Assembly (NCBI RefSeq): GCF_900078755.1 | Contig: NZ_FKIH01000042.1 | Direction: 5' to 3' (one strand) | From: Ichthyocystis sparus | GTDB lineage: Bacteria > Pseudomonadota > Gammaproteobacteria > Burkholderiales > 2013Ark19i | DNA: 13,369 bases | In this document: positions 1 through 8,491 of the stretch, piece after piece | How positions within the stretch are numbered: position 1 is the stretch's first letter | Layout of the letters: the number at the start of each line of letters is the position of its first letter | Notes under the pieces: model-generated | Databases searched by the model: none | What the model was told of the DNA's origin: nothing | Seen by the model: only the letters and a program-made list of their open reading frames with translations | Made by a program: the position numbers and the translations under genes

Positions 1-1
1 G

Positions 2-229
2 CATTGGCAAGCACCAGGCTCAAGTCAAGTGCTTCTGGATAGCATAGAAGCACCTCAACCTCAAGTAGCACCGGCAGTGGTAGTAGAAGGTGGGGATACT
101 ACGCATTGGCAAGCACCAGGCTCAAGTCAAGTGCTTCTGGATAGCATAGAAGCACCTCAACCTCAAGTAGCACCGGCAGTGGTAGTAGAAGGTGGGGATA
201 CTACGCATTGGCAAGCACCAGGCTCAAGT
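2..229 (+). repeat. Perfect 102-bp (34-residue) in-frame tandem repeat, open at left edge
   Basis: Copy 1 (2-103) and copy 2 (104-205) are identical base for base. A third copy begins at 206 and follows the repeat for 24 bases before diverging. Each unit runs from H-W-Q-A-P-G-S-S through L-L-D-S-I-E-A-P to G-G-D-T-T. Because 102 is a multiple of three, copy-number change keeps the frame. The array touches the window edge, so the true copy number is unknown. The unit corresponds to a stretch present once in the second gene (about 5295-5420). Confidence 0.95.
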
Positions 230-2815
230 GCACCAGAACAGAGCACTGGAGGTTCTGTGTTGGCACCAGATTTAGCACGACTAGAGCAGAGAATGTACAC
301 TATCCACTTGCTACGTCGAAGTATGTTACGTAGTGCTCCACCTCCTAAGACTGTTAAAAAAAGGGAAGGAAAAGAAGAGAAACTGAGAAGAAAAGAGCAA
401 GAAAAAGAAGAGAAACTGAGAAAAAAAAGGCAAGAAAAAGAAAAAAGACTGGGGGAAAAAGAGGCAAATAAGGAAATTGCAGCAACTAAGAGTAGAGAGA
501 GAGAGCTAGGGATGGTCATAAGTGTAGCTGTATGTAGGGAGGCAGAGCTAGAGAGAGTCAGAGTTAAAGTGTTAGAGGTACCTGAATTATTAAGCTCAAG
601 AAGAAAAAGAGACATAGAGATGGTGGAAGCAAGAGAGAGGGAACTAAGGAAAGTGCTAGCAGAACCGAGACCAGAAGATATGCAGGAGATGAAGAAAGAG
701 CTAGAGAAAGTGAGAGCTAGATGTAAAGAACTAGAGCAAGCTGGAGCAGGAGAGGTTTTACTAAACATAGATAGCCTGAGAATTAAAGAGACAAGAGTAA
801 GGGCAGATCTAGAAAGTGCAGTAGCAAGAGAAATAAAAGTGAAAAATTTAGAGAAAGAGCTAGAGGTACTAGTAGCGAGAGAACTGGATCTGGAGACAAT
901 AGAGATAGGAGAGGTAGAGTTAGGTAAGGTAAAAACAAAAAAGATAAAAATAGAGAAAGATCTGATGAAATTAAGATCAACAATAGCAATGACCGAAGGA
1001 AGTATAGAGTTAGAACTAAAGCTAGGTGAATTGATAAAGGAAAGGGAAATGCTAGAGGCAACTATAGATGTAGTGAAAAGGGGAGCAGAGCTAAATAGAT
1101 TAAAAGAGGGAGCAAAATCTAAGTTAGGAGAGAGAGAGCTAGAGATGATGCTGAGACTAGCGGGGATAAACGTGAGAGTAAGAGTACTGGAACTGGAGTT
1201 AGGTTTGTTGTTGGGTAAAATAATAGCGAAAAAAATAGAGGCAGAGAAGATAATAACATCTATAGTGCCAGATGGATCAGAGATATCGAGAGCAGAAAGA
1301 GAAGTGGGAAGCATAGCAACACCTGAGGTGGTGCCGGAAGTGATGGTAATGCAAGAATCAGAGGAAGAAGTAGTAGTAGAAGGAGAAGAGGGAGCGAGCA
1401 GCGTTAATATTGTAAGTACAAGAGAAAAAGAGGAAATGGCAGCAACTAAGAGTAGAGAAAGAGAGCTAGAGATGAGTATAAGTGCAGTTGTATGTAGAGA
1501 GATAGATCTGGAGAAAGTCAGATGTAAAGTGAGAGGAATTATAAAAATGTTAGGGGTACCTGGATCATTAATCTCAAGAAAAAAAGATATGAATATGATG
1601 GAAGCAAAAGAGATAGAACTAAGGAGAGTAATAGCAGAACCAAGGCCAGAAGACTTGCAAAAAATGGAGAAAGAGCTAGCTGAAGTTGGAGAGAGATATA
1701 AAGAACTAGAGCAAGCTGGAGCAGGAGAGGTTTTACTAAATATAGATTACCTAAGAATTAAAGAGACAAGAGTAAGGGCAGATCTAGGAAGTGCAGTAGC
1801 AAGAGAAATGAAAGTGAAAAATCTAGAGAAAGAGCTAGAGGTACTAGTAGCAAGGGAACTGGGTCTGGAGGGACTGGATCGGGAGAGAATAGGGATAAGA
1901 AAGGGAGAGTTAGATGAGGTAAGAACGAAAAAGATAAAAATAGGGGAGGATCTAACTAAACTAAGAGCAACAATAGCGATAACCGGAGGAAGTCTGGAGT
2001 TAGGACTAAAGCTAGGTGAATTGATAAAGGAAAGGGAAAGGATGGAGGCAACTATAGATGGAGTGAAAAGGGGAATAGAGATAAATAGATTAAAAGAGGG
2101 AGCAAAGGTGAAGTTAGGAGAGAGAGAGTTAGAGCTGATGCTGAGACTAGAGGGGATAAACGCGAGGGTAAGGTTGCTAGAGTTGGAGTTAGGTTTATTG
2201 TTGGGGAAAATAGTAGCTAAAAAAATAGAAACAGAGAAGGTGATGACATCTGGGGTGTTAGGTGGATCAGGGATATCGAGAGCAGAAAGAGCAGGGGGCA
2301 GCAGCACAGAAACACCTGGGGTGGTGCCGGAAGTGATAGTAGAAGGAGAAGGGGGAGCGAGCAGCATTAATGTTGTAAGTGCAAGAGAGATAGAGGAAGA
2401 AAGAGTGATAGTAATGAAGATTAGAGAGCGAGAGCTAGAACTAGAAGAAGCTGTGAGACTAGAGAGACCTAGAGGGATGGGGGAGACAGCAATCACAGCA
2501 AGCAGGGAGGAGCTAGAGTTAGAACTAGGTGGTGTGAGAGCACAAGAACGAAATCTAGGTCTAGAATTAGATAGAGTGAGGGCACACGCGATGAATTTAG
2601 ATAGAGGTATATGGGAAGTTGGGGTGATATCGGAGGCAACCTCGGCAGAGATAGAGGCAAAGAGAGATAGACTGAAAGAACTCAATAGAAATAGATCTCT
2701 AGCAAGAGTAAGAGAGTTAGAGCTGAGGATAGGGTTATCGAGGGCAAGATTGAGGGCGAGAAGGTTAGTTCTAGCGTTAGAGAAATTGAAAGTTGTAGAG
2801 CAAGATCAGAATTAG
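2..2815 (+). CDS. Modular coiled-coil repeat protein, paralogue 1 (5' end outside window)
   Basis: I do not recognise this as a named family. The frame is open from the first complete codon at base 2, so the start lies to the left; the GTG at 29 is inside a tandem repeat and is not the start. Counting from base 2 (937 residues): residues 1-76 are a 34-residue tandem repeat; ~77-110 are a remnant of the N-terminal unit (L-A-P-D-L-A, L-L-R-R-S-M); ~115-160 are a Lys/Glu/Arg tether; ~160-479 and ~480-800 are two coiled-coil modules, each with C-R-E (178-180 and 498-500) and E-P-R-P; ~800-937 is the C-terminal domain ending in V-V-E-Q-D-Q-N. There is no signal peptide, membrane span or catalytic motif in the visible part. 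Arg is coded almost only by AGA/AGG in the modules. The C-terminal domain is nearly identical to that of the third gene. A secreted effector or antigen is possible but is inference. Confidence 0.93.
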   Translation, partial: HWQAPGSSQVLLDSIEAPQPQVAPAVVVEGGDTTHWQAPGSSQVLLDSIEAPQPQVAPAVVVEGGDTTHWQAPGSSAPEQSTGGSVLAPDLARLEQRMYTIHLLRRSMLRSAPPPKTVKKREGKEEKLRRKEQEKEEKLRKKRQEKEKRLGEKEANKEIAATKSRERELGMVISVAVCREAELERVRVKVLEVPELLSSRRKRDIEMVEARERELRKVLAEPRPEDMQEMKKELEKVRARCKELEQAGAGEVLLNIDSLRIKETRVRADLESAVAREIKVKNLEKELEVLVARELDLETIEIGEVELGKVKTKKIKIEKDLMKLRSTIAMTEGSIELELKLGELIKEREMLEATIDVVKRGAELNRLKEGAKSKLGERELEMMLRLAGINVRVRVLELELGLLLGKIIAKKIEAEKIITSIVPDGSEISRAEREVGSIATPEVVPEVMVMQESEEEVVVEGEEGASSVNIVSTREKEEMAATKSRERELEMSISAVVCREIDLEKVRCKVRGIIKMLGVPGSLISRKKDMNMMEAKEIELRRVIAEPRPEDLQKMEKELAEVGERYKELEQAGAGEVLLNIDYLRIKETRVRADLGSAVAREMKVKNLEKELEVLVARELGLEGLDRERIGIRKGELDEVRTKKIKIGEDLTKLRATIAITGGSLELGLKLGELIKERERMEATIDGVKRGIEINRLKEGAKVKLGERELELMLRLEGINARVRLLELELGLLLGKIVAKKIETEKVMTSGVLGGSGISRAERAGGSSTETPGVVPEVIVEGEGGASSINVVSAREIEEERVIVMKIRERELELEEAVRLERPRGMGETAITASREELELELGGVRAQERNLGLELDRVRAHAMNLDRGIWEVGVISEATSAEIEAKRDRLKELNRNRSLARVRELELRIGLSRARLRARRLVLALEKLKVVEQDQN
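479..2398 (+). repeat. Two tandem ~960-bp coiled-coil modules within gene 1
   Basis: The segment from 479 is repeated from 1439, exactly 960 bases later. Both start with the codons for A-A-T-K-S-R-E-R-E-L, and the similarity continues through C-R-E, E-P-R-P-E-D, L-R-I-K-E-T-R-V-R-A-D, L-E-K-E-L-E-V-L-V-A-R-E-L and the boundary motif G-S-x-I-S-R-A-E-R to a Glu/Val-rich spacer ending R-E-x-E-E. Differences are scattered substitutions and a few in-frame indels (for example an extra L-D-R-E-R in copy 2). High nucleotide similarity points to a recent duplication by unequal recombination. Confidence 0.92.
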
Positions 2816-3078
2816 GGATAATAGAAGTGTAAATGAGAAGAAAGGGTATAAATGATAGAGTAGTATAAGGGGCAGTAGTAGAAGAAGTATTGAGCCCTTA
2901 GTGAGGATGAGTCTTAGGTGCATCTTTGTCGTGGTGCTCTATATAAAATCAAGTATAAATAGCAGGTACTCTACTCTCATGATACAAATAATTAAGCTAT
3001 TTATGTAAACCAAGTAGTATGTCGTAGAATAATGGTAGACAGTTAGTTGAATCTAAGGTCGATGTGCTTTCTTGTAGT

Positions 3079-3122
3079 ACTCAGGCGGGGCACCTAGTCC
3101 TTAGGTAGGGTTGCAGCTGAGT
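3079..3122 (+). other. Two-stem hairpin candidate (possible structured RNA element), copy 1
   Basis: The outer stem pairs ACTCAG (3079-3084) with CTGAGT (3117-3122) and can extend outward by one U-A and one G-U pair. The inner stem pairs ACCTAG (3092-3097) with TTAGGT (3101-3106), ending in a G-U pair over a 3-base loop. It is GC-rich within an AT-rich spacer. The copy after gene 3 differs in the outer stem only by changes that keep pairing. The strand is assumed from the gene direction. I could not match it to a known RNA family. Confidence 0.4.
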
Positions 3123-3563
3123 ATAAGTTTATTTCCAATGCTAATGGTGTGTTATGGTAAAGTAGCTTAGTAATTGGCTTCAGTAGAGCAAGTTTCCAGA
3201 CGGAATGATAATGTGTTTAATATAATCGGCAAGGAAGTAGATTAAGTACCTGCGATTGATGTTAGGCAGATAAAATGTCAAAGTGTTGTTTAGTACAGTT
3301 CTGGGTTAGTGTGTATTTTATTGAGAGGCGTGTATCAGTAACGGCAGTGTACACGAATAGAGGATCTATCAACAAGCAGCATAGTAAAACATTGCATATA
3401 AATGCAGATAGTGTGAATAAGAGGTTTATCCTGGTGAGTAATTGGAGCGCAAAATTCAAGAATATCTGGAATTTAAATATAATGAACGAGAGATTTGTTT
3501 TAAATTAAAATAAGAATGTATTGTTTGGAGTTGTTAGTTCTGTTGCTGTATCAATACATTACG

Positions 3564-3589
3564 ACTTACTCTTATATAAAAAAGTAAGT
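3564..3589. repeat. Inverted repeat, 7-bp stem, 12-base loop
   Basis: ACTTACT at 3564-3570 is the reverse complement of AGTAAGT at 3583-3589. No T-run follows on either strand, so it is a poor intrinsic terminator. The paralogous site near 12991-13010 keeps only a 6-bp version (ACTTTT with AAAAGT), so function is uncertain. Confidence 0.4.
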
Positions 3590-4443
3590 TATTTAAAATA
3601 ATAAATTTGGCATTGTGGATGGTACTATCTCATACGTTATAAACTAGTAGTTAATCTTTTACCTTCTGTAATTTAGGAACTACTCTGTCTTTATTGATAA
3701 TAGGCAAATCTGTACTAATAAGCAGTATAGCTACCACTTTATCTGCTCAAAATGCTGTACTGAGTAACGACAGATTGGGATTGATATAGAAGCAGTACAA
3801 AAATTCTTGGTGTAGTAAAAACATACAGCTTACCTATTAATTAGTGAGGGTGTTCGTTAAAGAATAGTGTGCAAACCGTTATTTTTTTCTTGTATTAACT
3901 TGAGTAGTTGTCTACAGTAGTATTTTTGTCATGGTATCCAAACAGGGTGGTTCGTATATCTATCGACAAACGGATCATTAAAGCCTGTTGTGTTTGTTAA
4001 TTATATTTTTATAAAGCACAGTTTCGTTTGATTGCTTGTCCAAAGGCATGTATGTTCGCTCATGACTGTTCCATTAATAATGATAAGTGGCAACTGGAGC
4101 CTATCCTAAAAGCAACAACTGAACAGGGATTCTAGAATAAGAGCAGCTAGTAGTGGTCACGTGCATTTGCTGTGGAGAAGCGGAGAAATATCACGAGATT
4201 GACGCAATTAATAATCAATGGAGTTTAGTTATTACCCGCACATACACACTAATGAAATTGTATTGTAGTTAATGATGTTCAGCTGGACTGTGGTTGTACC
4301 ATAGAGGTAATAAACAATTATTCAGAGCCATATGCGTTGGGGTGTAGGTAAAATTATTTTACCTTTTATACTGAAGCAAGATTAGTTGAAAATTGACTAA
4401 TTCGCTGTTGATGCTATTAGGTATAGATATATTTATTTTATGT

Positions 4444-4469
4444 ATAAACAACAGTTACTTGTTGTTTAT
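4444..4469. repeat. Perfect 9-bp inverted repeat, 8-base loop
   Basis: ATAAACAAC (4444-4452) is the exact reverse complement of GTTGTTTAT (4461-4469). It lies in the conserved part of P block copy 1, but the right arm is lost in the copies near 8131-8165 and 13235-13265. No T-run follows. It could be an operator or a chance hairpin. Confidence 0.35.
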
Positions 4470-4831
4470 CAAAATAATAACGTTTAAAATTACATACAAA
4501 AATATCAAATAAATTACAGTATTTATATTGTGTTTTTTCTTTAAAAACTATGCTAACTAATAAAGACTTGTAATTGGCTACTAGTAAGCCTAGAAAGATA
4601 ACTGCAATAACTGAATCTAAAATGTAGGTGACAATACTAGTTGAAATAGAGCTTTTACTAACTCAGCATGGTAAGTGTGTTCTGCTTCACAGTTAAGGCT
4701 AACTTGTGGATATTGTGTCTCTGTGGTTGGTAGAGTTATTTTTTTGTTTTTTATATGTATTTGGGCCTGTATATTTTTGTTGAGTGTATTTTTGTTAGTG
4801 TGATTTAGTGTGTTCTAAAAGGCAATCAAAT

Positions 4832-4867
4832 TAAAAAAACAAGCTTGATATTACCTGTAGGAGGGCT
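4832..4867 (+). promoter_or_regulatory. Conserved pre-gene element, candidate promoter of gene 2
   Basis: An A-rich run followed by ACAAGCTTGATATT is conserved almost exactly before gene 3 (about 8492-8513), at nearly the same distance from the ATG. TTGATA (4845-4850) would serve as a -35 hexamer, but the bases 17-18 further on (around TGTCTA) are a poor -10. Conservation supports a regulatory role; the promoter itself is inference. Confidence 0.35.
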
Positions 4868-4901
4868 TGTCTACAGCATGTGGTATCAATAGAAGAAAAA
4901 A

Positions 4902-4907
4902 TAAGGA
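4902..4907 (+). promoter_or_regulatory. Ribosome-binding site deciding the gene 2 start
   Basis: TAAGGA lies 10-11 bases before ATG 4918. The equivalent AATAAGG lies at the same distance before gene 3's ATG. This favours 4918 over the in-frame TTG at 4867: in gene 3 the equivalent upstream frame is closed by a TAA at 8568-8570, so the 17-residue extension cannot be a shared part of the protein. Confidence 0.7.
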
Positions 4908-4917
4908 TTTTATACTA

Positions 4918-7464
4918 ATGAAGCGCAAATTAAGTGGTAGTGAAGCAAGTAGTACTGGAAGTAATGATGGGCAGGGGGGTGCAGATTGGCAAGTACAATC
5001 ATCAAGTGAATTAGGCTTAGAACAAGGTGCAGTATCTGACGATACGAGTGGTGTTGTATTACCTCCACGTTTAGCACAGTCACTGGGAATGAGTCCTGGT
5101 GACAGGATATTTCGAAGTATGTTTTATGGTACCCCGCAAGCCTCTTTTATATCGAGTTTAGCAGCTCAACTTTTAGACGAACATGAAGCACTGATTAGTC
5201 GTGCATCAGGAGAGGGAACTAGTTCTGCCTCCCAATCTGGCGGTGGTGATTGTGATTCCGCTCTTATGGCCTCTAACGAGATGTCGATACGAGCGCTTCT
5301 GGATAGCATAGAAGCACCTCGACCTTATGGCACAGAAGTGCCTCAACTTCAAGTAGTACCGGCAGTGGCAGTGGAAGGTGTGGATACTACGCATTCGCAA
5401 GCTCCAGGACCAAGTGCACTAGGGGCAGATCAAGTCGCAGATACTATGTATTGGCAAGCACCAGGACCAAGTGCACCAGAACAGAGTACTGTAGGTTTTG
5501 GTGGAGGATTTGTGTTAGCACCAGATTTAGCACTAGAGCTGGGAATGTACCCTGATCAATTGTTACGTAGAAGTATGTTTTATGGTACTTCAAATTTTGA
5601 TGTCATTTTAAACATGGTAAGTCAACTTTCAGCGGTCCAAGAAGGTTTATTGGCCAGTCAAGAACTAGAAAGATCTGTTGTAGCTCAGGATGGAGTTATC
5701 ACTGACACTGACTTTCAAGGTACTGCTTCTCTTATAGCAGCTAACGATGAATTAATAAGGGCTCTAATGGGTAGTATAGAAGTGCCGGCAGTGGGTCGTA
5801 CAACGGCAATAGAAGGATTTGCAGCAGAATTGGGAGAAAAATTGCTGAGTAAATTAGAAGAGGAGAAAAATAAGGAAATTGCGCAATCAAAGGCTGAGCT
5901 ATACATGAAAGAGCAAGAAGAAGTAGAAAGAAAGAAAGAGGAAGAAAAAAAAGTAAAAAAGAGAAAGAGAGAGGAAAAGGAAGTAAAAAAGAAGGAGAAT
6001 GTATCAGCTAAGATTCGGAAGGAGGCAGCTAAGAGGCGATTATTAGAGTTGAGAGCATCTCTAGGTTTATCTTTATGTAGAGAGACGGAACTAAAAATAG
6101 CGAAAATTAAAGTAAAAGAAATTGCTAAAAGAATTGTAGAAAATATGGAGATGACAAGTTTACTGGAATTAAGAAAAAAAGGCATGGGAGGCGTGGAAGA
6201 TGTACATATGATAGAAGTATATGGAGAACTAAGGAGATTGGTGGTAGAACCGATACCAGAGGACCTGCGAGAAATGGAGAAAGAACTAGAGAAAGCGAGA
6301 GAGAGATGTAGAGAGCTAAATCAAGCGGGAGAGGGAGAGGCGCAAGGAGGAGGGGCTGCGTCAGAGATGATGGATGAATTAGTGACTAGAGAGGCAAGTT
6401 TAAGGATGTATATAAAAAGAGCAATATTAAGAGAAGAGAGAATGGGTCATCTGGAGAAAGAGCTAGAGATGTTGATGGCAAAAGAACTAGATCTGGAGGA
6501 AAGGAGTACAAACGATGAATATCTACTAGGTAGGGTGAGAACGAGAAAGAATAAAGTAAGGGCAGATATAGAAAAAATAAAAGGGACAACGATGAAGAGA
6601 GGTGGAAGTCTAGATCTAGGAATAAAGCTAGATAGATTGATGGTGAAAAAGGCTGGGATAGAGGCAGGAATAGATGTAGGTATAAGAGAAATAGAGCTAG
6701 ATAGATTGAGAAAGAAAGCAAAAGATGAATTAGGTGATAGTGAACTAGGTGAAAAAGAGTTGAATTTAATGCTGAGACTGGAGGGAACAAAAGCGAGAGT
6801 AAGAGAGTTAGAAGTGGAGCTAGGGTTATGGCTAGGGAAAATGGAAGCGAAAAAGAAGGAAGCAATGGATAGAGTAACATCTTTGTCGCTGGGTGGTAGA
6901 TGGGAGGCAGTTATGAGGGCCAAGGAGGAGGAAGTAGAGGTGCTGAGAACTATAGTTTTAGGGGGATCAGAGGTAGCAGAAGCATGGGGAGGAGCGGGCA
7001 ACATATCAACATCTGAGTTGGTACCGAGCGTGATAGTAGTGCAAGAGTTAGGGGAAGAGAGAGCGATGGCAATGAGGATTAGAGAGCTAGAGCTAGAATT
7101 AGAGACATCTATAGTACTAGAGAGATCTGGAGCGATGGAAGAGAGATCTGAAACAGAAACCATGGAAGAGCTAGAGTTAGAGTTAGGTAGAGTGAGGGTG
7201 CAAGAGCAAAAGCTAGGTCCAGAATTAGACAGAATGGTGACATACGTGATGAATATAGATAAATTGATATGGGAAGGTAGAGTGACATCGGGAGCAGACT
7301 CGACAGAGATGGAGGCTAAGAAAAGTAGACTGATAGAGCTAAATAGAAGTAGAGCTATTGCAAGATTAAGAGAATTAGGACTAAGGATAGGGTTATCAAA
7401 AGCAAGATTAAAAGCGAGAGGATTAGTTTTGGCTTTAGAGAAATTAAGAAGAGTTGTAGAGTAG
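4918..7464 (+). CDS. Modular coiled-coil repeat protein, paralogue 2 (848 aa, single module)
   Basis: Function unrecognised. The start ATG is chosen from the ribosome-binding site and because M-K-R-K-L-S-x-S-E-A aligns with gene 3 from residue 1. Over residues 1-130 the two align without gaps, with 77 identities by hand count. Residues 46-134 and 198-290 are two copies of an N-terminal unit, L-G-M-x-P then R-S-M-F-Y-G-T (66-72 and 218-224), each ending near A-L-[LM]-x-S-I-E-x-P. Residues ~309-373 are a Lys/Glu tether. Residues ~374-660 are one coiled-coil module with C-R-E (387-389) and E-P-I-P-E-D-L (444-450). Residues ~715-848 are the C-terminal domain. An additional ~24 residues around 661-684 repeat the boundary L-G-G motif. 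It lacks the Q-D-Q-N tail of the other two, because TAG comes earlier. No signal peptide, membrane span or enzyme motif is visible. It is the most diverged member of the three. Confidence 0.93.
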   Translation: MKRKLSGSEASSTGSNDGQGGADWQVQSSSELGLEQGAVSDDTSGVVLPPRLAQSLGMSPGDRIFRSMFYGTPQASFISSLAAQLLDEHEALISRASGEGTSSASQSGGGDCDSALMASNEMSIRALLDSIEAPRPYGTEVPQLQVVPAVAVEGVDTTHSQAPGPSALGADQVADTMYWQAPGPSAPEQSTVGFGGGFVLAPDLALELGMYPDQLLRRSMFYGTSNFDVILNMVSQLSAVQEGLLASQELERSVVAQDGVITDTDFQGTASLIAANDELIRALMGSIEVPAVGRTTAIEGFAAELGEKLLSKLEEEKNKEIAQSKAELYMKEQEEVERKKEEEKKVKKRKREEKEVKKKENVSAKIRKEAAKRRLLELRASLGLSLCRETELKIAKIKVKEIAKRIVENMEMTSLLELRKKGMGGVEDVHMIEVYGELRRLVVEPIPEDLREMEKELEKARERCRELNQAGEGEAQGGGAASEMMDELVTREASLRMYIKRAILREERMGHLEKELEMLMAKELDLEERSTNDEYLLGRVRTRKNKVRADIEKIKGTTMKRGGSLDLGIKLDRLMVKKAGIEAGIDVGIREIELDRLRKKAKDELGDSELGEKELNLMLRLEGTKARVRELEVELGLWLGKMEAKKKEAMDRVTSLSLGGRWEAVMRAKEEEVEVLRTIVLGGSEVAEAWGGAGNISTSELVPSVIVVQELGEERAMAMRIRELELELETSIVLERSGAMEERSETETMEELELELGRVRVQEQKLGPELDRMVTYVMNIDKLIWEGRVTSGADSTEMEAKKSRLIELNRSRAIARLRELGLRIGLSKARLKARGLVLALEKLRRVVE
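5053..5787 (+). repeat. Two copies of the N-terminal R-S-M-F-Y-G-T unit in gene 2
   Basis: Copy 1 is 5053-5319 and copy 2 is 5509-5787. Each encodes L-x-P-x-L-A, then L-G-M-x-P, then R-S-M-F-Y-G-T, and about 45-50 residues later A-[SA]-N-[ED] followed by I-R-A-L-[LM]-x-S-I-E-x-P. Gene 3 has one intact copy (8718-8984) and an eroded one that keeps only the C-terminal half. Gene 1 keeps a short remnant. The unit is presumably a small folded or binding domain, since Met, Phe, Tyr and Pro are otherwise scarce in these proteins. Confidence 0.8.
5383..5476 (+). repeat. 57-bp offset direct repeat (19 residues) in the gene 2 linker
   Basis: 5383-5419 and 5440-5476 are near-identical 37-base stretches, encoding D-T-T-H-S-Q-A-P-G-P-S-A and D-T-M-Y-W-Q-A-P-G-P-S-A. 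The same linker is the core of the 34-residue tandem repeat at the start of gene 1. Confidence 0.8.
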
Positions 7465-7791
7465 TGAGTAAAAGTAAGATCAGTATTAGGAATAGCAGTA
7501 GTAGAAGAGATGTTAGGATAGAAGAATAGATATGGAAATGATGGGCATAGTATAAGGAATAGTAATAGAGGAAGTATTAAATGTTGCGCTGAATAAAATG
7601 TAAGTGGTGGTAAGGACTCTACTATCTCAGTATTGCAAATGGTACGGTCTCATATTTATGAACTAATGGTGAATCTACTCTTTACCTACTGTGATTTGGG
7701 CACTGCTCTGTCTTTATTAGCAATGGTATAAAGCTGTGCTGGTAAGAGGTATATCATCAATTTAAGACAGATCAAGAGTGGCATATTAGAA

Positions 7792-7860
7792 AGCAGTACA
7801 AGCAGTACAAAAATTCTTAGTGGAGTGAAAGCGTACAACTCAGAGTAAAAGCATACAACT
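7792..7860. repeat. Two short local tandem duplications
   Basis: AGCAGTACA occurs twice in direct succession (7792-7809), and AGTGAAAGCGTACAACT (7824-7840) recurs 20 bases later as AGTAAAAGCATACAACT (7844-7860). Spacer 1 has each only once at the corresponding place (about 3790-3830), so both duplications appear specific to this spacer. Confidence 0.75.
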
Positions 7861-8491
7861 ATTAGTTAGTTAGGGGAAGTTTATATGGTGTGGAATGGTG
7901 TGTTAACCGTTGTTTTTTCTTGTATCAACTTCAGTAGTCGTCTACTTTTTTTCATAGTATACAGATGGGATGGTTCCCATATCGACGAATATATTATTAA
8001 AACAATATTGTATAGAGCCATGTGTATTAAGTTGTAGGTACAGTCATTCGACTTTAAACACTAGAGTGAGATTAGTTAAAAATCAATTAATTTGCTGCTG
8101 ATGTTATTAGATATAGATGTATTTATTTTATGCATAAACAACAATTACAATTACTTTTTTATTAAAATAACCACATGAGATTACATACAAAACTACCCAA
8201 ACTAAAATAAAGACTCGTAACTGGCCACTAGTAAGCCTAGAAAGATAATTGCAATAACTGAGAATCTAAAATGTAGGTGGCAGCACTAGTTGAAAGAGCG
8301 ATTTTACCAACTCAGCATGGTAAGTGTATCTGTTTAGATGTAGTTAAAACTGATTCGTGGACATTATGTCCCTGTTAGTTGATAAATTTATTTTTTTTAT
8401 ATGTATCTGGATCTATATATTTTTTCTTTCTGTTGGTGGTATTTTTTATTAGCATAGGTTAAGTGTGCTCTAAAAGCCATACCATATTAAA

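Larger units (their letters stand above)
2816..3608. repeat. D block, copy 1: non-coding spacer paralogous to 12231-13030
   Basis: This stretch after gene 1 is closely matched by the stretch after gene 3, with long exact runs such as 3000-3060 with 12415-12475 (61 bases) and 3197-3249 with 12612-12664 (53 bases). Single-base indels between copies, and loss of the start and frame of the one sizeable ORF, show it is not conserved as protein. It holds a hairpin candidate (3079-3122) and a 7-bp inverted repeat (3564-3589). I see no gene, tRNA or clear intrinsic terminator. Confidence 0.85.
3609..4917. repeat. P block, copy 1: spacer upstream of gene 2
   Basis: This non-coding, AT-rich stretch is paralogous to 7629-8582 (before gene 3) and to 13031-13369 (right edge). 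Shared segments include a patch around 3660-3700, about 4326-4550, and 4559-4680, which matches 8207-8320 closely. About 3990-4315 has no counterpart in the other two copies, and I see nothing recognisable in it. The last ~90 bases before the gene share a conserved A-rich stretch with TTGATA and a ribosome-binding site. I see no conserved ORF or RNA gene. Confidence 0.8.

Noticed and set aside
29..31. GTG as the start of gene 1
   Set aside because: It is an internal Val codon of the tandem repeat. The frame is open to the window edge and the expected M-K-R-K-L N-terminus is missing.
3262..3459. 65-codon opposite-strand frame in the D block
   Set aside because: It overlaps the same region, is crossed by the same indel in the copy, and has no supporting start signal or recognisable product.
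3275..3508. 77-codon frame in the D block
   Set aside because: In the second copy (about 12690-12930) the ATG is ATA and a one-base insertion breaks the frame, so it is not conserved as protein.
4691..4704. AGTTA/TAACT hairpin in the P block
   Set aside because: It is a 5-bp stem not preserved in the copy near 8342-8354, so it is likely chance.
4716..4748. Possible terminator: CTCT/AGAG stem before a T-run
   Set aside because: The stem is only 4 bp, and the copy before gene 3 (about 8365-8400) keeps the T-run but loses the stem.
4867..4917. Upstream TTG start for gene 2
   Set aside because: The equivalent frame before gene 3 contains an in-frame stop, and both genes have an AATAAGG-type site 10-11 bases before the ATG at M-K-R-K-L.
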